A stretch of DNA of 64,000 bases from Otis tarda (lineage: Eukaryota; Chordata; Aves; Otidiformes; Otididae), in assembly GCA_026413225.1 (NCBI GenBank), contig CM048556.1, forward strand, positions 22,049,115-22,113,114, read 5' to 3'. Under the pieces are notes generated by a model, which was given only the letters and a program-made list of their open reading frames with translations, ran no database searches and was not told the DNA's origin. How positions within the stretch are numbered: position 1 is the stretch's first letter; each line of letters begins with the position of its first letter. Of this stretch, positions 25,701 through 37,883 are shown one piece after another. Made by a program: the position numbers and the translations under genes.

Positions 25701-28700
25701 CTGTTTAGCAAACATTGATTTCTCTCCTTGTTCTCTGCTGCTGCCCGTGTGGTGACAACATCTGATGTTTCTATGGCCGTTTGTTATTTATCAACTTCAG
25801 ATTAGAAAGCGTTTAATCATGGGAAAGACACGGCCCGCCTCCTGCCTCCACAGCCCGCAGTGCCTAGCGCTCTCCTAACGATGCTCGTGGTTAATTGCTG
25901 GCAAGACAGCACGGTTGGCTCAAGCGCCATTTTTTTTTTTGTCTGCGTCCTCCCGAGAAATGTTTGTCTTGGACTCTGCGTGTCTTGATCGATGTCCTGA
26001 TAACGCCTCGCCCTGCCTTTGACGATATCTGGAAGCGGGACAGAGGTCTCCAAGGCAGGAGGTTCCTGCAGGATTTGTGGAAATTGGCAGGTGGTAGAGG
26101 GGGGGAAGACTTGTGTCGGTGCCTATTAGCCACAGGAGAATCCACTCGGGGGTAGAGCTGGGGGAAGCAGGGTTTCATGGTCTGCGCTCTTCATCGGGCG
26201 ACTGGCGTGCAGGGCTGGGCTTGCACTGGTTTTGCGCTGCCGGGTGCTTCACAGCAGACAGCTCTTTCACCGGCTGCTGAGGTTATCTCGCCCTCCAAGG
26301 AATTTCGGTCGCCAGGTCCCAGGAGTGGGCAAAGCGCTTGTTCTACCCCCTTTCCTTTTTCTGCTTGGGTTTTTTTTGGGCTTTCTTGTCTCTGACGGGT
26401 TGAGAAGACCCTCCTCTGTGGTCAGAAATGGATACCATGACTTTGAGGGGAAAATACCACAGGAGTTCAGTGCTTTTGTTGGATGAAAGGCTGTTCTTAC
26501 TGGCTTTCCCTTCCTGGCCAAACCAAAGACGCTGGTTTGGACACCTCTACGCTGGCAGGAGGTTTGTTGGTGTCTATGTTGCCTGTATTTCTCCTTCGCT
26601 CACTTTTTGCCTGGGCTGCTGACCTGTAACTCCCTTTATGATCGCCAGAGCCCTGGTCGATGCCGTTAGTGGTGCCCATCTCCAGACCTTATGTCTCGTC
26701 CTCGCCTCCGGTGATTGCAGGGGTGGCATTGCTAGCGAGCGCAGGGGAAAGCGGGCCGCTGAACCCACTAAAGACCTGGTGGCTCTTCAGCTAGAAGGCC
26801 CCGGAGGCTTTCTCCATCAAGCCGTGGTGGGTGTCTCTCTTGCGGTATGGAGATGAACTGAGCTCCCTGGCTGTGTGGTAAGTCCAGTCCTTCTCCAAAA
26901 AGGCAAGAAAATGGTTAATTCCCCGCCTGCGGCTGGCAGACAGGTAGTGGGTGAGCCCACCACAGTGTCCCCAGCTGCTCTCGCGGAGCCGCCCAAGGCA
27001 AGGCTGCAGCCTGCCACCAGGACCCCCTTGGGCTGGCCAAGGAGGCCGCAGAGACCCCCACCTACGGGCTTTCCTCCTGGGGGGCCCCGCTTGGCCCTCA
27101 ATCTTTTCCTTTGCGTTTGTGCTGCTTACCATGGCAGATCTCGACCGCAGACGGCTGGCGGAGCGGGGGGTTTTGGTGGTCTCCTGCTGTGGCCGACCCC
27201 AAAGTGAGGGATCCAGCAGCTGGACCACCATTTGCAGGCTCAAGCTTTACCTGCAGAGGAGCTTGGCTGAAGTTTGCAGGTGTTTCTGAAGCTGTTTTTC
27301 TTCCAGCTGATGGGGGTGATGGGACACAGCTTTCAACTCCAAAACCCTTGTAGCTCTGACCTGGAGATTTCATGTTTAAGCATCTCCTTGTGCTTTCAGG
27401 CATGAAGACCACAGGGAGACCAGTGGGTCTCCAGGTCTCAGCATCCCCAACCCGTTTGGTACTTGTCCTCTCCAGGCCATGCGGCTCTGTGTTCCGTTTA
27501 CCACAATCGTGCATAACGTGAGTGAGTGTTGTGGGCTCAGCCCTTCGTGCCTGCTCAGGTTTCCAGCCCGTCCCCAGGACACAGCATGAACGTTTCCACC
27601 TCCCCTAAGGTAGCCTTTGTAGATGGGAGCCCCATGGGAACTGGGAGAACTTACTGGTTTGACTGGGCTGGAAATCTCTGAAGGTCTTTGCGCCATGCCT
27701 CAAAGCCTCCTCTGCAAAGCTCCGTACTTCTCTTTTCCTCTCCTGTGGGAAGCCTGGAGTTCACCAAACCCCGCGGCCAGGCTGAGCTGCCGCCCAGATT
27801 CACGGAGCGTTGGGCAAGCTCCAAACGCCGCGGCAGATCCCGCTCTGCCTCTCGGCGAGGATTAAGACGTAAAACCAGAGACCCCGTCTCTGTTTCTGCC
27901 TGGATTTGGGAGCCTGTGGGAGGTGGGTGGCCTCCCCCTGTGCCACGGCCGCAGGGCAGGGGGGCTGAGGGCGTCCCCTCCGCCAGGCGGGGGCAATTGG
28001 GGTGCACGCCTGGGGCAAACATGGCTCCTGCCCACGTCTGCAGGGTGTTGGGTGGGAGGAGGCTCTGGTGATGGTGGCCGGGACCTGCCCGCTGACAGGA
28101 CGGGCAGATTGAGGCCCTGGGGGCTGTGAGGGGCTGGGAATTTGGGAGGGTGAGGGCCTGCATGGCCGGGGGTGGTTGGGGAGGCCTGCGGGGGGGTGGC
28201 TGCCCCACTAACCCAACCCTCTCTGCCCCACAGCTGCACCCTATGAGGATGGAACAGCGGATGCCGCCGCTCATTCTCGAGGTGAGGCGCTTTCCTCCTT
28301 CCTCCCTCCGCATCCTCCTGCCCCCCGGTTGGCGAGAGGTCCTGCTAGAGCCCCTCAGAGACCCAGCTGGGACTCCCCAAAGCCCTGCCCAGCACCAGGT
28401 CGGCTGGCGAGGACATGGGGGCACCTCTGCTCCCTCTTGGTCACCCCACTCGTGCTGTCCGTGGGCTGAGGAGCTGGTTTTGGATGGAGCACGGGGTTTG
28501 GTTTTGGATGGAGCATGGGCGCAGGTTTTGGATGGAGCATGGGCGCAGGTTTTGGATGGAGCATGGGCGCAGGTTTTGGATGGAGCATGGGTGTTGGTTT
28601 TGGATGGAGCATGGGTGTTGGTTTTGGATGGAGCATGGGTGTGGGTTTTGGATGGAGCACCAGCTGGAAGGTGCTTAGGGAAACGGCTTGGTGTGAGGTG

Positions 28701-31700
28701 TCAGCACCCAGCGCAGCAGTGCCGGAGCGGGCTAGGGTTGCTAGGTGTTCCTACACAACAAACAAAGCAAAGTGCCCCTCTCTCCCTCTTGGAAGGACGC
28801 TGCGGCCCTGGGTGGGGGTGGGACCTGTGACACCGTCAGCGTTCTGGGTGCCGGTGGAGCGGGACCCCACCGGCTATGGACAGGACTGGTCTCCTTTCCA
28901 CCCTAACGCCCCTTTTTCCTCGTGGCCCTGAGGCTGGGTTTTCCAGGCTGGAATGGGAAGACAGGAGGAAGGCTTTGCTGTGCAGGTAGGGGTGGTGATG
29001 AGAGAAGAGGAGGCTGGGAGACACCGCAGGACAGGGGCACTGGCTGCGAATGCAGGTTTAGGATCTGAAATTAGGGCCTCCATGCCTTTTGTCATTTCAT
29101 TTACCCGCCTGGCCGCCCGCCACGAGGACCCACTGGAGGTGTGGCGGGGAGACCTTCCCTTGGGAACCGAAGGTGAGAAAGTTAAATGCCAGAGATAAGG
29201 GAAGGGTAGAAATAAAAGGCATCCAACACCTTCTCCCTGCCCCCAGCTCCTGGTGAGTGGGGCGGCTCATGGCTCAGGTATGTACAGCATTCCTGGCCTC
29301 CGGTGCTGCCCAGAGAACGCAAGAGACTTCCAAAGATTGCAGCGCTGGGAGCACGGGGGTTCAGCTCCCAAGCTCTGTCGTGGTTCTCCTGCGGGCAGGA
29401 AACCAAGGTGGACACCACGGATCGGGCTGTTGGACCAGTCTGCCAGGACGCGGTTGAGGGTCTGGGATTGTCCTCCCTGCCTCCTGCCGATGCCCTGGCA
29501 TTGGGGAAGGCCTGAGCCAGGGTCTCCTGGCCGGAGCGTGGGGTGGATGATGCTGAGGCGGTTGGGTGAGGATGCGACACAAACTGAGCTCGTAGTGCCA
29601 ACACGTAGCTTCCTTCGATGACAGCAGGGACATTTCGGGGCCCGCACGTTCGATGGGGAAGGACGGGGTTTACAGCACAGGGCATACCCATGTCAGCGTA
29701 GCACGCACGGTCCCGGCGTAGCGCTTCCAAGGCCAGCTGCTCCAGGCTACGGCTGTGTCGAAGAGGGTGGATTTGCGGCACGTACCCGCATTTGGGCAGG
29801 AGCCAGCTTACCCATGCGTTGCCAGGATGGCTTGCAGAGGTGCAAAGGCTCTCTGAATTAGCTGGAAGCGCGGGTTTCGCTGGAAAGAGTGAGGAAACCT
29901 CTTGGGTGCCGTCCAGCTTTGTTAAGAGCGATGAAGTTGCAGCAGGGATGACTTTGGCCCGTTGCACTCCGGCGACAGAGTTCAGAGCCGTAAAACCCTC
30001 GGCTCAAGCGTGCAGGGCGTGGGGCACGATCAGCTCGCTCTCCCGAAGCGCGCTCCGGGCTCTGCCAGGGAAAGCTGGTGGTGCTGCCAGCTCCTCTACA
30101 TATGAATGAGCCTGCGAGGGCTTTGCAAGGAGCTCGACACACGGATAACCACATAATTAAAGGCTGGAGCTTCGTAGAAGAGCCTGAGCGCTCGTATCTC
30201 AAACCACAAAGAGCAGAACTTGAGTCATCCAACGCCGGGGGATGAATTTCCTAGCGGATTGCTCCATCAGGTTGCTGAGTCGTTGGGCCGGGATCCAGCG
30301 GGACGCCGCATCAGAGGTGAACCGGGAGGGGAAGAAACCTGGCGAGCGGTGGTTGTCTGAGCCAGAGGTCCTGTTAGCGTGGAGGACCCAGACTTGTAAA
30401 AACAGCTCCATAAAACTAGAGCTAAACCCAAGGCTGGGTGAGGGCTGAGTCACCCAACCAAGACGAGACAGGAATAGCACGCCTGGCAGCTTCTGCTTTG
30501 GGCTCACAGTCCACTGAATTACTGGCCACACCACTTAGATCTAGGGCTGTAACCCAAATTATTCTCAATTAGGTAAAGATACTGTCCTGGAATATTCTCA
30601 GTTAATTAATAAAGATGTTGTCCTAGAATGAAACGCAACCCATCGCAGCTGCTGGGTTTAGGGGAGAGCAGAGTCGGTGTGTCTAAGGTGGGCTGCAGAC
30701 CCAACGTGCCCGAAGCGTGAGGCTGACCGGAGCAGAGCTGCTGATTTCACCCCATTCCTAGCGTTAAATTCTCTTCTTTGTGTGACCAAAGGTTCGTGCC
30801 TACAGCTTGGCTCTTCTTTACCAGGCCGTGTTTCTCTCCCGATTGCATCCTCTGCCTCGCTTACCCTTTGTTACCAGTGCAGATAGGTAGGAGGCAAGTG
30901 GGACAGAGGACAGTGATTCACTCCTGGCTGAGTCAGACGCTGTAAATCACCGCAGCCTGCGAGCCCTGGGCCGTTCTTGCTGCTGCCTCCATTTCCTGCT
31001 AGCTCAAGTATTTGTTGAATGGTGGACTCCCACCACCGATGTGTCAAGGTCACCCCTCACAAGTTCTCATGTCTGGTTTTTTTTTTGCCATAGGCACGGT
31101 CTGAAATGGATAAGTACCTTTCAAACGAGGTGCCACCCATCCCAATGCTTCCAGACAAGAAGTACCGCCGGGAGAGTGCCTCGGTGGTGGACGAGTTCTT
31201 CTCCACAGAGAAGCCCACTTCTACACCGTACAGCGTGAACATCAATGTGATCCTGCCAGACACGACACACCTGCGCACTGGACTTTACCGGCCGCCCAAA
31301 CCCATGACCCCGTTCCCACAGATCAAAACAGAGCCCGGCACCAGCTTCGCCCAGCCCTGCTCTTCTGCCTCCGGCTCCACGCAGACCCTGCCCGACTTCA
31401 CCAGTGTCTTCAGCATGCCCCAGTCCGTGGCAGTGAACAACATCTTCATCAAGCAGGAGATGCCCTCTGAGATCCCCTTATCCGCCAACCCGCAGCCGTC
31501 CCATCTTTACCAGATGCCTCTGGGCAACGGCAGCGCTGACATTACCACCCTGACGTCCTCCTCCAACAGCACCACAGCCATCAACAGTCTCAGTGGTGTC
31601 ACCATGTCCACGGGTAACGCCATGTCCAGTGTGGTCCACAGACCTGTCCATCCAGGAGGGCCAGTGAAGCAGTACCCACACGTCTCCCAGGCGCAGGGAA

Positions 31701-34700
31701 ACTTCAACATCTCGGGGCAGTTCTACGCCATTCCGGGGGTCAACTTGCCCCCTTCGCCTCCCAACTCACAGCCTGGCAGCCCAGAAAACCAACCCGAGCT
31801 CATCAACACCATCTCTCCCCCACCGTCCTATGAAGCCACATTTGGACTGAAGTTGGTCCAGTCATCCCAGGTCCCCCCAGTCCCCAATGGCCTTGGGACC
31901 CTCTCCCAAGGGCACGTTGTCATGCAGCCCCCCAAATACAACAGACGCAACAACCCTGAGCTGGAGAAAAGGAGGATCCATCACTGCGATTACCCAGGTA
32001 ATTACTCGTGGCTGAGGTACCGGCTTGGCTTTGGTGGGGGGATGGAAATCTCTTCTTGGCACACTGAGTCTGGGGGCCGCCTCTGCAGGGGTTTATCCAA
32101 AACCCTGCGTGATGAAGGGAGCTATGGAGCTGGGTGGAGAGCCCCAGGGAACTGGGGTTCCTACCACCACTGAGGGGGTAGTAGAAGCCGTCAATCCTGT
32201 CCGTGCTAGATGATGTCTTTTGTCTCCCCTTCCCTTTCCTCTTTGCGCTCTGGGAGGCAGGGAGCTACCGCAAGGCACGGGGATGCTCCTGGCAACCTGC
32301 TGCCCGTTTCGCTCTGGTCTTGCCCAACCCTGAGCAGCCACACGCTCCCCGCAGGTGACGCCACGCTGGCTTTCTCACTGACCTTTCCTTTTTCCCACCT
32401 TCCCACAACGGGTGGCAAACCATCAAGTGGTTTCCATAGGCAACCTTTCCCCTCTCTCTCTGTAGCCCCAATTCTTTTCTTCCAAAGAGGCAAAGAGCGG
32501 AACATCTTTGTGTCATATCCTTTGGTGGCTTCATGTCCTGCATCAGGATGGTGTGGAAAAGCATTTCCGGGTAATGAGCTGAAGCTGGTCCCTGTGTAGA
32601 TCGAGGAAAGTCATCTCCAAACTGCCTCCTGCAAGATTTATGGGCTCCTTCTGTGGCACAAGAGTGGCTGTGGTAGGTCAGCCCAGAGCCTGTCCAGCCC
32701 AGATCCTGTCTCCAGCAGTGACCCAAGGAAGGATATGAGAGCAGGACGTGTTCAGAGAGATCTTTCCACACTTACACCTTCCCATCTTCTGGCAACCTGC
32801 AGAATGGGGGCTTTCTGAGCCAGAAGCTGCACCCGTGTTCTTGTGCTGAATTTTCTACCTTCTGCCGGTCAAGGTGGGCGACAGGTTAAGGATGTGAGCG
32901 GGCCGCTGCTCTGGGACAGACCCCTCCGCTCCTGTCAGAACTGCTCGGAGCAAGCGTCTCACCCCGTGGGACGCACTGCCAAGGCAAAGCTCGCCTCTGT
33001 TCCGCGAGGTTTTGGCCTGCATAGGAAGGCAGGAAAAAAAAACCAAACCAACAAACCCAACCCCAACCCGCGCTGAATAAACACTGGGTGGCTTGATAGT
33101 GCGTACGTGCAGAGAGCTTCTTCTAATCCTTCAGGCTGGGGTTCAGCTGGAGGTGAAACCAGTCAGGGCTGATGGCAGGGGCAGCAGGTCTCGCTGACGT
33201 TGTCTGCGTGAGGAGGCAGCGGGAGGCACACCGAATTCACGCCGGTGGCTGGGGGAACAGGGGAGACCCGTTTGCAAAGCCCCGGCCCAAGTTTCCAGGT
33301 GATGGTCCCAGCGGAAAATGAAACTTGGCCGTGCCCTTCTCCGGCTTCTCCGCGCTGCTCCCTCTGGATTTGGGAGCTGCTCTGGGTGCTTGGCCAGCTT
33401 CATTTCCAAGGCGGTTGGTCCTTGGTCTCATGCATGCTCATCTCTGTCCTGAGTATGAGGGACCCCTGAGGCTTCCGAAGGAAAATTGAACGGGGTCACC
33501 AGCCCTCCTCGCCCCTGCCGTGGGGCGGGGAAAGGCAGCTAGCTGCTCCTGCGTCTCCTGAGCGGGACCGGACCCAGGGCTGGTCTCATGCAAGAGGCTT
33601 CTCCAGGCTGGCTGGAAACGCTGGAACGAAAAAAGCCCGTCATAACAATTCAAATTCATACTTTAATATACTTGTCCAAACACAACGGAGCAGGGCATAA
33701 AGGCAGCGTGAGAGGCTTTCCTAATCTTCACCCCAGGGAAATGAGGAGCGAGCAATGACGCGTTTTGAGTCGCCTGTTGGTGAAACTTCTCCCAAAGTCG
33801 CCGTGTCTCTGTTAAGAGCCGTCCTTTGATTAAACCTGTTCTTGCTGATCTTCTGAAAAAACCTTCCCGCTGGCTTTATTTCGGATCCTGACAGCCAAGC
33901 TGTGGCTCCACAGCCTACCTGGTGTTTCCTGCTTCCTGGAAAATTTTCCCCGCATCTGCTGGGGCTGGGACTATTACAAAATCCATCCTCCCTCCAGCCT
34001 TGCTGTAGGGATAGCAGTTTCATCTGGAATCCAGGAAGACAAACGGCAGCACAGACCCAGCTGCTAACGGGTGATGAATTTGATGTTTCCATCTTTCCTC
34101 GAAGGCTTGGTTGAGGAAGAGGGGGGATTTGAAAGTCTATGCCTGACTCAGTGCTCACGGGTGTCAGGATTGTGTGGCAAAAAGATGACGGGGTGTTGTA
34201 AAGCTCTGTGTGTCCTGGAGAACAAACGCTCCGTAGTTATCGCTGGGACAAACCAGGAACAGCCAGGCCGATTTGCATGCTGTCACCCGGAGTGGGGACA
34301 GTGCTCTGTCCCCAACCTCAAACACAAATGTTCCGGATTTGCTCGAGCGAGGCCCCTTTCTCACGGGGAACTCGTGTCTCTTCTGTTTTTGCAGGTTGCT
34401 CGAAGGTTTACACCAAGAGCTCGCACCTGAAGGCGCATCAGAGGACTCACACAGGTAAGAGCACCGCGTCACCAGGAAACCCGGCCAGCCCGCGCGCCTC
34501 GTATCGCGCCCGCCAACGGCGGCGATGATAGCGCTGAGTGCCTTAACCTGGGGTGGCGACGGGGGTGAGGAGCACGGTTACGTCTGTCGATGTTAACGTT
34601 ACGGAAAAGTCCAATGGTTGCACTATGAAGTGACTGTACGCTGCTATGTGCGCTTGCTGGCCTTCTGGAGGGATGGTCCGGAATTCAGGAGAACTCTTGG

Positions 34701-37700
34701 AGGCTCTCAGGTGGAGGAATTGGGAGGAGGAGGTGCCCCCCCCAAGCCTCTATCACCCTGAGATCTCCCAAATCCTAGCCAGGTCTGCTCCTGCTTAGCC
34801 TACAGAAAGACAGCGTGAGGGCCTGTGGTGCGTATTTATCACCTCTGAGGAGACAAGGGCTGTCTCTATTTTGTCAAATGGTTTCCAGAAGGAACCCCTG
34901 GTATCTCCTGGTGTACCAACCACACAGCCCACTCGCGCCCGGTGCTTGTCCCCTTAGTGCTCGCCAGTGGCGCATCACTGGGGCGGCCGAACACGCGTAC
35001 GGAAGGGCTCCAAATAACAGCACAGAAGGACTGTCCCGTCATTCCGGAGGGCAAAGGCGCCGTGGGCTGCCCTTGCCGGTGTCCACAGGGTCACCAGCAC
35101 AGAGGAGCTCCCACCGCGACCGGCTTCCCGGGGTAAGCTCAGCTCAGCGGCGCTTGTGCATTCAAGCACAGGGCTTCCCATGAAGGCATTTATTATAGCT
35201 GAAACTTTATCAGATCCCCAGCTAGTCCAGGAACCATCAGTGCCCTCATAAATCTCTTTTATAGAAGGGCTGATCTTTACTGAAAGCAATTAAGCTGGCC
35301 CAGAGTTCACTTTTCTTTTTTATTAACAACGAACAAAACCCATCCCGGGGCTGGGAATCGGTTCTCGCGCTTGGCTCCGTTCTGTTTTCGCCTTATCAGT
35401 CCTTCCAACAAGCCAGCAAAGAATTTCTCTTTGTGCGTGAGGTACAATATCTTTTTGGCAGGGGCTGGGCAGGAGCGGGCTGGAGAACAACACGGAAGGG
35501 GTGGAAGAAAGGAACAGGAAGGACGTTGTCCCGGCTCCGAGAGCCGGGTGCTGATAAGCATTTGTCACAACAGCCATCTGTGTTCAGCGCTACGCTGAGG
35601 GTCTGGCTTTAAAATTTAAATATTTTTTTTCCCATTCCGTTCAGAGGACGGGTCTCTCGGGACCCGGAGACGCAACCCATGGGAGACATGCAGCGTCCTT
35701 ACAAGTCGCGATAGGAAGATGTATCCCGGCAAACTTGGGCGGTTTTTGAACCCAGGAAAATGCAGTCGTTTTTCCAGGTTTCCCAGTGACAGGGCTGGAA
35801 ATCCAAGCGCGTTTCCCTCCTCCCACTTCTCTTGCTGTAAGCGGGAAGGGCAGAGAGGCGAAGGAGGACGTGTCCTGAGTAGTCAAGAAAACTGGTGGTG
35901 GTGTGGGGCGGGTAAAAAGAAGGGCATCCCAAATGGAGAGCCATACGCGGGCAGGCTCGGGGTGTCTTCATCCAATTTTTGAAGCCTCGTGTTTTGGTTT
36001 TGGGGCCTCAGCATCTCCTGCCGGCTAAGTCCGCTCGGTGCCGCGTCGGCTCCGTGGCTGGAAGGGTTACCGGCGCCCTTTCTCTCCATTCCTGGCCTGA
36101 TGGGAGCCGGGCTGAGAAGTACAGGATCTGGAAGATCTTTTCTTGTGGTTTGCCCGTTGCTATGGGCTGGGCTGTATTCGTCTCCTGGAGCCGCCATTCA
36201 TTTCCTGGGTGCCATTGTGAGATTAAATATATAACCCGGCGGCCGCTCACCCACCTCCCGCGGGCTGGGAATGCCAGCCTGGGTCCTTTGTTTGAGCTTG
36301 CCCTGCCGTGCTGTCCTGGGAGATGGAGCCAGCTGGCGGGACAATGGAAAGCGTTTTGTTTCTACCCCGGAGCTCAACCTGTTATTGTTTGAAGCTGCAG
36401 GGCCTTGGGAGGCCTGACCCAGCCAGGCGACCCGGCTGGGACAACGTCTGCGGCCGCGCAGCGCGGATCCTGCCTTTTGTCTTAGCGTGCTAACGCCAAC
36501 CCCGCCATCCCCCAGCGTGCCGTAAAACACCGACTTTAAATTCTCTGTTTACCCAAGCCGTAAAAAAAATAACGCCGCTCTCCTCCCCGCGGCACAGAGC
36601 CCGGGGGCTTTTTGGGGAGCGGGATGCGGTGTTGGCGCCCCGTCTCCTCCAGCTTTGCGCGTCTGCGCTTCCATATTTTGTCCGATGCCGTGGATCTTGC
36701 TGTGTGTTTTCGGTTTCCTGGCCAAATCCACTGCTCGCCTAGGATTTCCACGGGGAGGAACGGCCGTTCGCCGGGGAAACGTGTCAGAGCGCGCCACGCA
36801 TGCCTGTGCACGCATGCTGCGCGCGTACGTGCGTGCCCGGCGCGGTGGTGCGCGCGGCAATTGGCCGGTGCAACGGTAAATATTTGAGGTCGGGAAAGTC
36901 AGCGCATTCCCTGAACTCTGCCTGCTTGTTCAGGCTGTCGAGAGCCAGGGCTAATATTTGAGAGCGCCACACCCCTGCGCCGAGCGGGCTGCGGATGGGG
37001 CGCAGGCTCCGCAACCCCCGGGCACGCAGCGCCTTGGAAGCGGGCACGGGCTTTTCCAGTCCGGTTCCCAGCTGGCTGAGAAGTTGCACGATTTTAATTT
37101 ATTTCAGTTTGGGGAATAGGTGTGGATGGGCAGGAGGAGGGGGAGAGGGGACAGGGGCATTACGTCACCCGACGGCTCTGAAGGAAACAGGGTGTTTTCT
37201 GCGCAGAGAGCTGCCGCAGGGCTGAGCGTTGAGGCGGAGAGCGTTAGATGGCGGTTTAGAAGATGCCAGGCTTTGGGTTTTGAGGAAAATTTATATGGTA
37301 TCGCCCCCTTCTTCCTCCTGATGGCCCCCGCACCTCTATGAGCAGCAACACTTTAGTTAATAAAAAAACAAAAACAACCACCCTCAATTTTTTTTTAGCC
37401 AGAAATGCTCAAGAATCCAACAGGATCTTGAGCAGCGCGAGAAGCCGAGCCTAGAAAGCAAAGCAGGGGGGAGCACGCGGACAGGACCCCCTCACTGCAG
37501 CTCAACCGTCTGCGGTCCCTTGGTGGCGATGGACCGCGTCGAGCGACGAACCCCGCTCGTGCCCAGCGTCCGCGCGGCCACGAGCCCTGTTCCGCTCCGG
37601 GGCCTCCCGAGGGAGGACGGGCGTCTCTGAGAGGACGGGGCGGGTGTTTGGGAGGCCGGGCAGACCCGTGTCCGCGTCGGCTGACCTGTGGCTCTTCCCC

Positions 37701-37883
37701 GCAGGTGAGAAGCCCTACAAATGCACGTGGGAGGGCTGCGACTGGCGCTTCGCCCGCTCCGACGAGCTGACCCGGCACTATCGGAAGCACACGGGCGCCA
37801 AGCCCTTCAAGTGCCTAGCCTGCGGCCGCTGCTTCTCCCGCTCCGACCATCTGGCTCTCCACATGAAGCGGCACCAGAATTAG
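16715..37883 (+). CDS. KLF5L: Krueppel-like factor 5-like (KLF5 paralogue)
   Basis: Four exons: 16715-16879, 31094-31997, 34395-34454 and 37705-37883, all with GT-AG introns in phases 0, 1 and 1, giving 435 residues (human KLF5 has 457). The protein is colinear with KLF5. EMDKYL and [15 protein letters not shown] lie near residues 59-91. IKTE (K133) and IKQE (K175) match the two sumoylation sites of KLF5. LPDFTSVFS (154-162) matches its nine-residue activation motif. [12 protein letters not shown] (274-285) matches its Fbw7-type degron region, and PPPSY (297-301) its WW-binding motif. Three C2H2 fingers run from about 353 to the end, HMKRHQN. Human KLF5 differs at many positions, so this is a paralogue, not KLF5 itself. 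The symbol is provisional. The protein should be a nuclear activator at GC/CACCC boxes. The start has purine at -3 and no clear upstream alternative. Confidence 0.93.
16880..28233 (+). other. KLF5L: KLF5-like intron 1, first part
   Basis: It opens with the GTAAGG donor. No conserved protein is seen inside it. AT-rich, possibly regulatory patches lie at 21650-22500 and 25020-25170, and an A22 tract at about 21855. Open frames on both strands are short and unassigned. The 23400-24070 part contains a phrase resembling the 3' end of old CR1 elements, too weak to call. Confidence 0.45.
25030..25170. promoter_or_regulatory. Candidate intronic enhancer: paired AGGTCA, FOX and MEF2-like sites
   Basis: AGGTCAATAT occurs twice in direct orientation (25050-25059 and 25095-25104). 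Between and beside them lie AAATATTTAC (forkhead-like) and CTATTTATAA (25159-25168, MEF2-like). The patch is strikingly AT-rich inside a GC-rich gene. Function is inferred from motif density only. Confidence 0.3.
28234..28281 (+). CDS. KLF5L: Candidate 48-nt cassette exon of KLF5-like
   Basis: The segment encodes [16 protein letters not shown]. It is preceded by an ideal branch-point-like CACTAAC (28206-28212), a pyrimidine tract and CCCCACAG, and followed by GAG|GTGAGG. Its length is 16 codons, and it enters and leaves in phase 0, exactly the phase of the intron it sits in (exon 1 ends after Q55, exon 2 starts with ARSEM). Inclusion would lengthen the protein from 435 to 451 residues without a frame change. 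I know of no equivalent exon in KLF5. Confidence 0.45.
28476..28667 (+). repeat. 24-bp minisatellite, eight units
   Basis: Eight head-to-tail units of GGTTTTGGATGGAGCATGGG plus a variable four-base end (GCGC, TGTT or similar phase). The first and last units are the most diverged. The period is a multiple of three, so several frames stay open and read as eight-residue repeats (for example VLDGAWAQ on plus, MLHPKPAP on minus). It lies 195 bases after the candidate cassette exon. Confidence 0.9.
28668..31093 (+). other. KLF5L: KLF5-like intron 1, last part
   Basis: No exon is recognised. A 261-codon minus-strand open frame covers 29182-29967 and matches nothing I know. A roughly 35-base tandem duplication lies at 30560-30628 (ATTCTCARTTA... 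GTCCTRGAAT). The intron ends in a T-rich tract and the CATAG acceptor at 31089-31093. Confidence 0.4.
32650..32880 (+). mobile_element. Old CR1-type LINE 3' end fragment
   Basis: The phrases AGGTCAGCCCAGAGCCTGTC, CAGCCCAGATCCTGTCTCC and AGCAGTGACCCAAGGA, then CCCATCTTCTGGCAACCTGC, resemble the 3' region of amniote CR1-group repeats. It lies in KLF5-like intron 2. The copy is diverged, and edges and subfamily are uncertain. Confidence 0.4.
34455..37704 (+). other. KLF5L: KLF5-like intron 3
   Basis: It separates the first-finger exon from the last exon. No coding segment is recognised. A short CA/TG and CGCG-rich patch (36780-36860) and an AT-rich stretch (37360-37400) are visible. Confidence 0.4.
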
